DNA of 64,000 nucleotides from Fusicatenibacter saccharivorans (lineage in GTDB: Bacteria > Bacillota > Clostridia > Lachnospirales > Lachnospiraceae): positions 248,001 through 312,000 of the forward strand of contig NZ_JAQEGR010000001.1 of the NCBI RefSeq assembly GCF_027667425.1, in the 5' to 3' direction. Of this stretch, positions 6,297 to 14,341 are shown piece by piece (position 1 is the first letter of the stretch; every line of letters starts with the position of its first letter). Under the pieces are notes generated by a model, which worked only from the letters and a program-made list of their open reading frames with translations, did not search any database and was not told the DNA's origin. A program made the translations under genes and the position numbers.

Positions 6297-8935
6297 AAAG
6301 AGCAAAGAAAAGCTTCTGGTTTATCGCAGGAATTCTGCTGTTGTTGGGATTTTGTTTTCGGGAAGATGTTCTGGCTTCGAGTCTTACGAGTCTTCCTTCT
6401 CTTTCGAAAGCCGGAATCGGAGAAGTTGTATCATCGGACTCTGTTATTGACGGCCGATATGATTTTACCCCGCTGATCGGAAGTGAGACAAAAATCCGTT
6501 TTGGAAGTACAGATGGAAGTACCTGGGACAATCTGTTCTGCAAAAACGGAGAGAGCCATTCGAAATGCTGTTCCACATGGTGGCCGGCGGCCGATGTAAA
6601 GGGATGGAGTAATCTCCGTTCCTTCACGCCGCTGGAGTCGAAAAAAGGAAAAATGTATGCGGAATATACGAATGTTGGAGAGTGCCACGGGGAAAATGTA
6701 ACGATGCGGATCTGGCTGGAAGACTGGCAGAACACGGTTGTACCATCAGGGTATGAGGACGTGGATGCGGTAGTCGTGGCGATTGACCACAATAAGCCGG
6801 TCATTGATATTAAAGGTCTGCTCTGGATCAAGGTACGGTTTGCTTATTACGACAGTAAAGGAAATCCGCTGAATGTGAAAGGATATTTTACACTTTCAGA
6901 TCTGGACTTTAAGCAGGGCTTTTATCTGGCTGATGAGACAGAACATATCTATCTGACGAAGGAGGCAGATGCCAGAATCGTCTACGATGCCAGAACAGAA
7001 GCGATCTGGTCGGCAAGACGCGGCTCTGAGCCGGACGGTGGAACAACTCCGGAAAATTCGGAAGGCTGGGTTACAGTTACCTTTGAAGGAAATTCCCAGA
7101 CGATGATTTTCTATGATGGAGGCACTAACGACGCGGTAACTGGTCCCGGCGGCGGAGTGAAAGCACCGAAAAAATGGCCGGATAATTTTGTAAACGATAC
7201 TTCCAGTACGTACAACAACTGGCATGGAGCATCCCGGGAAACGGGAATAACTGTTGTGCCGTGGAATACTTCGGAATTTGGTTACACAGCGAACGTTCCC
7301 TGTCATCTGTCGAAAGTAGGAGATCTTGTAGTGAAAAAAATGGATACAGAGACAAAAGAAGCTCTTTCGGGTGCAGAATTTACCGTGTACCGCTGGAAAA
7401 ACAACACCTGGAGTGAATTCAAAAAGATGAACTGGGTGAAAAAAACGGGTTCTTATCTGCTGGAGGGAATTCGGGATACAGACAGTGAAAATGGAAAATT
7501 CCGTGTTGTGGAGACAAAGAATCCAGCTGGTTATGCAGGAAGCTGGGAGCAGGAATTTTCCATTGACAAGGAAGGCATGCAGACGATCCATCTGGAGGCA
7601 GAAAACACAAGAAAAACAGGCTCACTGAAGATAAAAAAGACGGAAGAAAACTCAGGGAAAGCACTTTCTGGTGCAACATATCAGGTGATTGCGAGCGGAG
7701 CAATTACAACGGTAAACGGAACAGTGCTGTTTCCGGATCAGGCGGTAGCAGCTGTGCTGAAAACGGATGAAAATGGAGAGGCGTTCAAAAACGGGCTGGA
7801 GTACGGAACGTATCTTGTGCGGGAAACGGCGGCTCCAAATGGATATGTGCTGGATCCGACGGAAAAGAAAATAACGATCGGGGAACAAAACGCACAGATC
7901 ACACTGACGTTTACAAACTGGAAGAACCGTTTTGTTCTGCAGAAAGTAAGTCAGGGAGACGGAAAAGTGCTTCAGGGAGCAGCCTTTCATATCTGGACGA
8001 AAGATGGAAGTTTTGATGAGACAAAAAAGACGGATGCAAATGGAAAAATTGAGCTGACGGGACTTTTGGACGGTGTCTGGTACTATCAGGAGACAGCATC
8101 TCCGGAGGGCTATCTGCTGGACAGCACATGCCGGGAATTTGTGGTAGAAAACGGAAAAATTGACGGTAAATCGGAACTGTCGGTGGCGGTCGAAAATGAT
8201 GGAACACATCTGACAATTGAAAAAATAGATGCAGAGAGCGGAAAACGAATTTCCGGCGCAAAGCTGGTATTAAAAGATATGGATGGAAACCGTGTGGACA
8301 GCTGGATTTCAGGAGGAAGCGGCCCGCATGAACTGGAAAAATTAAAGCCGGGTTCTTATGTCCTTGTGGAGGAGGCCGCGCCGGATGGATACCTTGCGGC
8401 AGAACCGGTTTCGTTTGTGCTGGAGGCAAAACAGGAAGTGCAGACCGTGACGATGAAGGATCTTGCATGTGAAACCTTGACGATTACAAAGAAGATTAAG
8501 GCGGATGAGATTACATGGGCGCATGGAAATCCAACGTTTCTGTTTTCCGTGAAGGGAAAGGATCTGTATGGAAAAGAACATACATACCAATGCTATCTTA
8601 CGTTTACAAAAACACAGGTGGAGAAAACGACAGATCAGGACGGCTACACGGAACAGTCGGTACAGATCCGGGGAATTCCGGCAGGAAACGATTACCGGGT
8701 ACAGGAGAAGAAGGTGCTGCGGTATTCGCTTATGCAGGTGACAGGTACGAAGAATGTTACCGTGAAAAAACTAGAAGAGCCGGCATATGGAAAAGATCCT
8801 GCGCGCGTCTTTTCGGTATCGGTAAATCTTTGCGGACATCCCAAAGAAAGTGAGGTTGTATTTGAAAATCAGAAATACCGCTGGGATGATTATGGACACA
8901 ACAGTATTGTAAAAAACCGGATTCCGGTTGAATAA
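6293..8935 (+). CDS. Large Cna-B/SpaA-type repeat adhesin
   Basis: An 880-residue secreted protein with a signal peptide (about residues 1-29). Residues about 30-340 form an unassigned N-terminal domain with a small Cys/His-rich patch (FCKNGESHSKCC near 82-93). Four Cna-B-like repeats follow (about 344-435, 436-545, 546-636 and 637-722), each with a VKK/IKK/LQK/IEK start and an E-T/A-x-P-x-GY end typical of isopeptide-forming domains. The C-terminal domain (about 723-880, TITKKIKADEI and WAHGNP) resembles the terminal domain of other Lachnospiraceae SpaA-like pilins. There is no LPxTG-like motif or C-terminal membrane helix. It overlaps the preceding gene by 4 bases, so it is part of the operon. 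Confidence 0.78.
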   Translation: MKRAKKSFWFIAGILLLLGFCFREDVLASSLTSLPSLSKAGIGEVVSSDSVIDGRYDFTPLIGSETKIRFGSTDGSTWDNLFCKNGESHSKCCSTWWPAADVKGWSNLRSFTPLESKKGKMYAEYTNVGECHGENVTMRIWLEDWQNTVVPSGYEDVDAVVVAIDHNKPVIDIKGLLWIKVRFAYYDSKGNPLNVKGYFTLSDLDFKQGFYLADETEHIYLTKEADARIVYDARTEAIWSARRGSEPDGGTTPENSEGWVTVTFEGNSQTMIFYDGGTNDAVTGPGGGVKAPKKWPDNFVNDTSSTYNNWHGASRETGITVVPWNTSEFGYTANVPCHLSKVGDLVVKKMDTETKEALSGAEFTVYRWKNNTWSEFKKMNWVKKTGSYLLEGIRDTDSENGKFRVVETKNPAGYAGSWEQEFSIDKEGMQTIHLEAENTRKTGSLKIKKTEENSGKALSGATYQVIASGAITTVNGTVLFPDQAVAAVLKTDENGEAFKNGLEYGTYLVRETAAPNGYVLDPTEKKITIGEQNAQITLTFTNWKNRFVLQKVSQGDGKVLQGAAFHIWTKDGSFDETKKTDANGKIELTGLLDGVWYYQETASPEGYLLDSTCREFVVENGKIDGKSELSVAVENDGTHLTIEKIDAESGKRISGAKLVLKDMDGNRVDSWISGGSGPHELEKLKPGSYVLVEEAAPDGYLAAEPVSFVLEAKQEVQTVTMKDLACETLTITKKIKADEITWAHGNPTFLFSVKGKDLYGKEHTYQCYLTFTKTQVEKTTDQDGYTEQSVQIRGIPAGNDYRVQEKKVLRYSLMQVTGTKNVTVKKLEEPAYGKDPARVFSVSVNLCGHPKESEVVFENQKYRWDDYGHNSIVKNRIPVE

Positions 8936-8948
8936 CAAAACGGAAAAA

Positions 8949-8978
8949 CATTCCACCATCGGTTCGGGTGGTGGAATG
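8949..8978 (+). other. Perfect 10-bp hairpin between adhesin and sortase genes
   Basis: CATTCCACCA (8949-8958) pairs perfectly with TGGTGGAATG (8969-8978). No T-run follows on the plus strand (AAAAC), so it is not a plain terminator for the operon. On the minus strand it is followed by five Ts and could terminate antisense transcription. It ends nine bases before the sortase ATG and may lower sortase translation or protect the upstream mRNA end. Confidence 0.5.
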
Positions 8979-8986
8979 AAAACAAA

Positions 8987-9820
8987 ATGGAGAGAGAAAA
9001 AATCAGCAGAAAAAGAAGAGGGATTGCAGTTCTGACATTGGCGGCGCTTTTTTTCTGGTATCTGCCGCAGATTCAGGTAAGCCGGCAGATTCGAAAAGAA
9101 CAGGAAGAAGCGGTGGAGATGTATGTCAGAGAAGAAAAAGAAGAGAACAAAGAGGAAAACGAAAAAAGCGAAGAAGTGCAGGAGCAGGAACCGGGCAGTA
9201 CAGATCAAAATCTGTTTCGGACAATTGATTTTACAGGACTTCGATCAAAAAATAGAGAAATCTGCGCGTGGCTCTGGATTCCGGGCTGCGCCTTAGATGT
9301 TCCGGTTGCGCACGGGCAGGATAACGCATATTATCTGACACACGATGCGTTTTGCAGGGAGCGGATTTACGGCAGTATTTTTGCACCGTGTGATACACCG
9401 GAGGATTTTTCTGAACGTCACACGATTTTATATGGGCATAATATGCGGGATGGAACGATGTTCGGAGGATTGAAAAAGTATCGTGAAGCGTCGTGGAAAC
9501 AGGAATTTCCGTATCTGTACCTGTATTTGCCGGGTGAAGCATGGCAGTGCCGTATTTGGAGTGTGGAGGAGACGGATGCCAAAAGTGATGTTTACCGGCT
9601 GGGAGCATGGAGCGATGCGGACTGGAATGCATGGGTACAGGAAAGAAAAGAAAACAGCATTATCTTTGGCAGCGGTGAGGAAAAGGAAGTTCAAAAGATA
9701 CTTACCCTTTCCACCTGCATTGGTGACGGCAGCAGTTCACGGAGACTGGCTGTACATGCGGCGGTGGAGATGATTTTTGCAACAAAATCTGGAAGGGAAG
9801 AGGGTTCTGTGCTAGAATAA
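8987..9820 (+). CDS. srtB: Class B sortase
   Basis: Membrane-bound transpeptidase that joins surface proteins to peptidoglycan. It has 277 residues with an N-terminal membrane segment (about 10-28) and a charged Glu-rich stalk. The catalytic residues are H151 in YGHNM, C244 in TLSTC and R252/R253 in SSRRLAVHA. The spacing and the RKIDFxxL-like TIDFTGLRSKN segment fit class B. The likely substrate is the APKTG protein encoded three genes earlier. It is the last gene of the surface cluster; a MutS-like gene follows after 53 bases. Confidence 0.88.
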   Translation: MEREKISRKRRGIAVLTLAALFFWYLPQIQVSRQIRKEQEEAVEMYVREEKEENKEENEKSEEVQEQEPGSTDQNLFRTIDFTGLRSKNREICAWLWIPGCALDVPVAHGQDNAYYLTHDAFCRERIYGSIFAPCDTPEDFSERHTILYGHNMRDGTMFGGLKKYREASWKQEFPYLYLYLPGEAWQCRIWSVEETDAKSDVYRLGAWSDADWNAWVQERKENSIIFGSGEEKEVQKILTLSTCIGDGSSSRRLAVHAAVEMIFATKSGREEGSVLE

Positions 9821-9873
9821 GACAGAATCAAAAGACTTATGATACAGAGCAGGAAAAAGGATGGCGATAAGAC

Positions 9874-11574
9874 ATGAAAGAACTGTACACGGCAGCAGGA
9901 ATTTTTGTGGTTCTGATACTGCTGGGAGTTTGGATGGTACAGAATAACAGAAATGAACAGGAAAAGAAGCTGGTACAACTGCGGAAGAAATGGGGAAAAA
10001 AGCAGGGGAAACGGACAGAACGGGAAAAGAAAGAAAAACTGGAAGCGTGTCTGAGACGAAAAGCAGGGGAAAACTTCTGCGTGGACGCGATTACCTGGAA
10101 TGACCTGGATCTCGATGCGGTTTTTGACACAGTCGACCACACAGTGTCGGTGTGCGGGGAAGAATATCTGTACACGGCGCTTCGGATGCCGGTCACAACA
10201 ACAGAAATCAGGGAAGAGCGGGAACGGCTGATGAAGCTTTTTGCAGAGAACCAAAAAGCCAGAGAAGCAGTGCAGAAAGCACTTCTTTTGATGGGAAAAG
10301 AAAAGATGAATCCGCCGACAGAAGAAATAGCCGTACTGATAGAGGCGGAGCCGGGAGAGAAGGGGAAATATCTTCTGATGGCCGGTATTGCTGTGCTTGG
10401 AATTGGACTGCTGTTTGTACTGCCTCCGCTGGGTGTGTCTGTTCTGTTTGCTTCTATGGTCGGCAACGGACTGATGCATGGAAGGGAGAGCAAAAAGCTG
10501 GAGAGTGCATTAAAAGCGTTTGGCTGTATCCTGCGGCTGCAGCGGACAGCCAGGGAACTTGGAAAAGAAAAAATTTCCGGACTGGAAATGTATCAGAAGC
10601 GTCTGGAAGAACAGGAAAAACAACTCCGTCCGATTACAAGAAAATGCAGAACACTTGTGAATACGAAAGAATCGCAGGGCGGTGCAGCAAACATGATTTT
10701 TGCATACTTTCACACGTTCTTTCTGCTGGATCTGATCGAGTATTCTTCGGTTGTTTCCAGAGTGAAATCGTATGAAAAAGCGATTCTGCAGATGGCAGAG
10801 GATCTTGGACTCCTGGACTTTGCACTGTCTGCAGCATCGTACCGGGAGAGCCTTTCGTATTACTGCCGGCCGGAATTCCTGGATGAGAAAAAGGCGGGCT
10901 GTCGGATCGATGTGGAGGAGCTTTATCATCCGCTTCTGACACATCCGGTGGCAAACAGTCTGTATGCGGAGGGCGGAATTCTGCTGACCGGCTCGAATGC
11001 GTCGGGAAAATCCACATTTATGAAAAACATGGCAGTGAATGCGATTCTGGCACAGGCACTGAACACGAGTCTTTCGAAGCGGTACCGCGGTGTTGTGTGC
11101 CGGATCATGACATCCATGGCACTCCGCGATAATCTGGCACAGGGAGAGAGTTACTTTGTTGTGGAAGTAAAATCTTTAAAACGGATTCTGGAGGCAAGCC
11201 GTGAAAAAACACCGCTTCTGTGCGTCATTGATGAGGTGCTGCGGGGAACAAACACGACGGAGCGGATTGCAGCGTCAGAGAGTGTGCTTGCTGCCCTGCG
11301 CCGTGCAAATGTGCTCTGTCTTGCAGCAACACATGATACTGAACTGACGTATCTGCTGGAAGATCTCTACACCAATTATCATTTTGAAGAGCAGATTACC
11401 GCGCAGAGTATTTCCTTCCCGTATCGCCTGGAACAGGGGCCGGCAAGAGGAAAGAATGCGATTGCACTGCTTGGAAATATGGGAATTGATGAAAAAATTG
11501 TGAAACAGGCAGAAAGAAGAGCTGCGGAGTTTGAAACAACAGGAAGCTGGGAAAAGAATAAGTTTCTGAGATAG
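9874..11574 (+). CDS. Membrane-anchored MutS-family ATPase
   Basis: A 566-residue protein with an N-terminal membrane helix (about residues 5-23) and a basic linker. A central hydrophobic pair follows (about 167-203), then a MutS core and ATPase domain with Walker A GSNASGKST (about 372-380), Walker B LLCVIDE (about 446) and a following AATHDTEL switch. The mismatch-recognition domain with its Phe-x-Glu motif is absent, and there is no Smr domain. Similar membrane-bound MutS-related proteins occur in Firmicutes, but their role is not established. Its place between the surface island and the cbi operon gives no functional hint. Confidence 0.8.
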   Translation: MKELYTAAGIFVVLILLGVWMVQNNRNEQEKKLVQLRKKWGKKQGKRTEREKKEKLEACLRRKAGENFCVDAITWNDLDLDAVFDTVDHTVSVCGEEYLYTALRMPVTTTEIREERERLMKLFAENQKAREAVQKALLLMGKEKMNPPTEEIAVLIEAEPGEKGKYLLMAGIAVLGIGLLFVLPPLGVSVLFASMVGNGLMHGRESKKLESALKAFGCILRLQRTARELGKEKISGLEMYQKRLEEQEKQLRPITRKCRTLVNTKESQGGAANMIFAYFHTFFLLDLIEYSSVVSRVKSYEKAILQMAEDLGLLDFALSAASYRESLSYYCRPEFLDEKKAGCRIDVEELYHPLLTHPVANSLYAEGGILLTGSNASGKSTFMKNMAVNAILAQALNTSLSKRYRGVVCRIMTSMALRDNLAQGESYFVVEVKSLKRILEASREKTPLLCVIDEVLRGTNTTERIAASESVLAALRRANVLCLAATHDTELTYLLEDLYTNYHFEEQITAQSISFPYRLEQGPARGKNAIALLGNMGIDEKIVKQAERRAAEFETTGSWEKNKFLR

Positions 11575-11667
11575 AAAAACAGCCGGGAAAAATTGATCTT
11601 TTTTGAAAAAATATGCGAAAATGGTTCAGCATTTTTTCATTGTGTGTTATGATAAAATAGATCGCGT

Positions 11668-11692
11668 GATCCGGCAGAAAAACCGCCGGATC
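11668..11692 (+). other. 5'-UTR hairpin before cbiD
   Basis: GATCCGGC (11668-11675) pairs with GCCGGATC (11685-11692) across a nine-base loop, followed within ten bases by the ribosome site AAGGAG and the cbiD ATG. There is no T-run, so it is not a terminator. The 134-base gap from 11575 to 11708 shows no cobalamin riboswitch; it holds only this hairpin and an AT-rich stretch that could carry a promoter. Confidence 0.45.
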
Positions 11693-11708
11693 TGTTAAGG
11701 AGAAAAAC

Positions 11709-12881
11709 ATGAGCAGGACAGGCTTGGAAGATGCATATATTATGCGCGGCAGCAAGAAACTCCGCATGGGATATACGACGGGTTCCTGCGCTGCAGCGGC
11801 AGCGCGGGGAGCGGCGTTTATGCTGCTTTCCGGGAAAGAAATACAGGAAGTGAAAATCCATACGCCAAAGGGCATTGTTCTGAATCTGGAATTGCTGGAT
11901 ATCCGGAGAAGTGCCGAAAAAGTAAGCTGTGCCGTCCGAAAAGACGGCGGGGATGATCCGGATGTGACAGATAAAGCATTGATTTACGCGGAAGTGACGT
12001 TTGGAACAGAAGAGGGAATTGTAATCGATGGAGGATTCGGCGTCGGGCGTGTGACAAAGCCGGGGCTGGATCAGCCGGTCGGAAACGCGGCGATCAACCA
12101 TGTACCGCGCCAGATGATCCGCGAGAATGTGGAGGAGATTCAGAAAAAACTCGATGATTTCCGCGCACTGCAGGTTATCATCTCCGTACCGGAAGGGGAA
12201 GAACTGGCAAAGCATACATTCAATCCGAGACTTGGCATCACCGGCGGCATTTCAATCCTTGGAACGAGCGGGATTGTAGTGCCGATGAGCGAGGAGGCGC
12301 TGATTTCCACGATCCGCGTCGAGATGGAAATGCGGAAAGCACAGGGTGACCGCGTCCTTCTGGTGACACCGGGAAATTACGGACAGGATTTCTTAAAAAC
12401 GTATCCGTGGGTCCGTGCAGACCATTCCGTTAAGTGCAGTAATTACGTCGGAAAAACACTGGAATTTGCAGCTGAGCTCGGCTTTGACGCCATCCTTTTT
12501 GTGGCCCATCTTGGAAAATTTGTCAAGGTGTCCGGCGGAATTATGAATACCCATTCCCACGAGGCAGACTGCCGTGCGGAACTTCTTACGGCGCAGGCGG
12601 TGCGTGCAGGGGCGGATCTTGCACTGGCAAAAAAACTGCTGGAGACTGGAACGACGGAAGAAGCGGTGCAGATTTTAAAGGAAGCAGGATGCCTGAAAGA
12701 GACCATGGAAAAAGTGACAGAAAAAATTGCTTTTTACATGAATTACCATATTGAGGGCAGAGTGCAGACGGAGGCGATTGTTTTTTCAAGCAATGAGGGC
12801 CTGCTCGGGGAAACCCCGGGAGCGGGAGAACTTCTGGAGCGCCTGCGGGAGCAGGAAGAAAAAGAAAACAGAAAAGAGTAA
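11709..12881 (+). CDS. cbiD: Cobalt-precorrin-5B C1-methyltransferase
   Basis: S-adenosylmethionine-dependent C1 methylation in the anaerobic (early cobalt) pathway. It has 390 residues with the N-terminal signature LRMGYTTGSCAAAAARGA (about residues 18-35) and the glycine-rich LGITGGISILGTSGIV near residue 175. HSHEADCRAELL near residue 280 is also typical. The ATG follows AAGGAG with a normal spacer. It is the first gene of an eleven-gene cbi operon. Confidence 0.95.
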   Translation: MSRTGLEDAYIMRGSKKLRMGYTTGSCAAAAARGAAFMLLSGKEIQEVKIHTPKGIVLNLELLDIRRSAEKVSCAVRKDGGDDPDVTDKALIYAEVTFGTEEGIVIDGGFGVGRVTKPGLDQPVGNAAINHVPRQMIRENVEEIQKKLDDFRALQVIISVPEGEELAKHTFNPRLGITGGISILGTSGIVVPMSEEALISTIRVEMEMRKAQGDRVLLVTPGNYGQDFLKTYPWVRADHSVKCSNYVGKTLEFAAELGFDAILFVAHLGKFVKVSGGIMNTHSHEADCRAELLTAQAVRAGADLALAKKLLETGTTEEAVQILKEAGCLKETMEKVTEKIAFYMNYHIEGRVQTEAIVFSSNEGLLGETPGAGELLERLREQEEKENRKE

Positions 12882-12888
12882 AAACAAA

Positions 12889-13581
12889 ATGACAGGAATT
12901 TTATTTGGAACAGGAATCGGACCGGGAGACCCGGAGCTTATGACGTTAAAGGCCGTCCGTCTGATCCGGGAAAATGATACGATTGCAGTACCAGGAGAGA
13001 AACCGGAAGAGAGCATTGCCTACCAGATTGCTGTTCAGGCAGTGCCGGAACTGGCAGAAAAAGAGCTTGTTGCTATTCCAATGCCGATGACAAAGAATGC
13101 CAAAGAACTGAAGGAAAATCACCGGCGCGGTGCAGAAAAAATAGAGGAGCTGCTGGATGCAGGAAAAAACGTAGTATTTCTGACACTCGGAGATCCAACC
13201 GTGTATTCTACCTACCTTTATGTACACAGACGGGTACTGGAAGACGGTTACGATGCGAGAATTGTAAGCGGTGTTACATCGTTCTGCGCGGCAGCAGCAT
13301 CTCTTTCCGAGGGACTGGTGGAAAATTCCGAAGAACTGCATGTGATTCCGGCGTCTTATCAGATTGAAGATGCACTGGAACTTTCAGGAACAAAGGTTCT
13401 GATGAAAGCGGGTAAAAAGATGCCGGCTGTGAAACAGTTCCTGAAGGAAAAGAACTGCCGGGCGGTGATGGTAGAAAACTGCGGCATGGATACGGAACAG
13501 AAGTATTTCAGCGCGGAAGAAATCCCGGACCAGGCAAGTTACTATTCACTGATTATTGTAAAAGAAAAGAGGAAAAAATAG
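12889..13581 (+). CDS. cbiL: Cobalt-precorrin-2 C20-methyltransferase
   Basis: Methylates C20 of cobalt-precorrin-2. It has the class III tetrapyrrole methylase fold: the GTGIGPGDPELMTLKAV N-terminus (residues 6-22) and the TLGDPTVYSTY motif near residue 100. Length 230 is normal. I chose ATG 12889 rather than the upstream in-frame ATG at 12751, because the family begins right before GxGPGDP and the longer form would overlap cbiD by 131 bases. It is followed by cbiF with no gap. Confidence 0.93.
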   Translation: MTGILFGTGIGPGDPELMTLKAVRLIRENDTIAVPGEKPEESIAYQIAVQAVPELAEKELVAIPMPMTKNAKELKENHRRGAEKIEELLDAGKNVVFLTLGDPTVYSTYLYVHRRVLEDGYDARIVSGVTSFCAAAASLSEGLVENSEELHVIPASYQIEDALELSGTKVLMKAGKKMPAVKQFLKEKNCRAVMVENCGMDTEQKYFSAEEIPDQASYYSLIIVKEKRKK

Positions 13582-14340
13582 ATGGTACATTTTATTGGAG
13601 CGGGCCCTGGAGCCCCGGATCTGATTACGGTAAGAGGACAGAAGCTGCTTGGTGAGGCGGACATTATCATTTATGCAGGTTCTCTTGTCAATCCGGCACT
13701 GCTGGATCTGAAAAAAGAGGGCTGTGTGGTATATAACAGTGCAACCATGACGCTGGAGCAGGTGATTGATGTTATGAAAGAGGCCGAAAGCAAAGGCCAG
13801 ACTGTGGCAAGACTCCACACGGGAGATCCGTGCCTGTACGGTGCAATCCGCGAACAGATTGATGCGCTCGATGCCCTTGGAATCGCTCACGATGACTGTC
13901 CGGGTGTCAGCTCTTTCTGCGGAGCGGCTGCTGCCCTTGAAATGGAATATACGCTGCCGGATATCTCCCAGAGTGTTGTCATCACCAGAATGGCCGGAAG
14001 AACACCGGTTCCGGAGCGGGAGAGCATTGCGTCTTTTGCGGCACATCAGGCAACGATGGTTGTATTCTTAAGCACGGGACTCTTAGAGGAACTTTCCCGT
14101 GAGCTGATTGCAGGCGGCTATACGGCAGATACTCCGGCAGCGATCGTTTACAAAGCAACCTGGCCGGAGGAGAAGACGTTCGTCTGCACCGTTGGAACAC
14201 TTGCCGAGACGGCGAAAAAGAACCAGATCACCAAGACAGCGCTGATGATCATCGGAAATGCCGTTTCCCAGGGAAATTACCGCAGAAGTGATCTGTACAA
14301 TCCGGCGTTTACCACCGAATTCCGAGAGGCAGAAAAATAA
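13582..14340 (+). CDS. cbiF: Cobalt-precorrin-4 C11-methyltransferase
   Basis: Methylates C11 of cobalt-precorrin-4. It has 252 residues with HFIGAGPGAPDLITVRG at the N-terminus, RLHTGDPCLYGAIREQ near residue 75 and a GVSSFCGAAAALE segment, all typical of CobM/CbiF. The start directly abuts the cbiL stop. The following cbiG acts on its product. Confidence 0.95.
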   Translation: MVHFIGAGPGAPDLITVRGQKLLGEADIIIYAGSLVNPALLDLKKEGCVVYNSATMTLEQVIDVMKEAESKGQTVARLHTGDPCLYGAIREQIDALDALGIAHDDCPGVSSFCGAAAALEMEYTLPDISQSVVITRMAGRTPVPERESIASFAAHQATMVVFLSTGLLEELSRELIAGGYTADTPAAIVYKATWPEEKTFVCTVGTLAETAKKNQITKTALMIIGNAVSQGNYRRSDLYNPAFTTEFREAEK

Positions 14341-14341
14341 G

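Noticed and set aside
8949..8978. Intrinsic terminator ending the adhesin transcript
   Set aside because: There is no T-run on the plus strand; the sortase gene begins nine bases later and would lose its transcript.
11575..11708. Cobalamin riboswitch before cbiD
   Set aside because: The gap is only 134 bases and shows neither the B12-box nor the multi-helix core; only an 8-bp hairpin is present.
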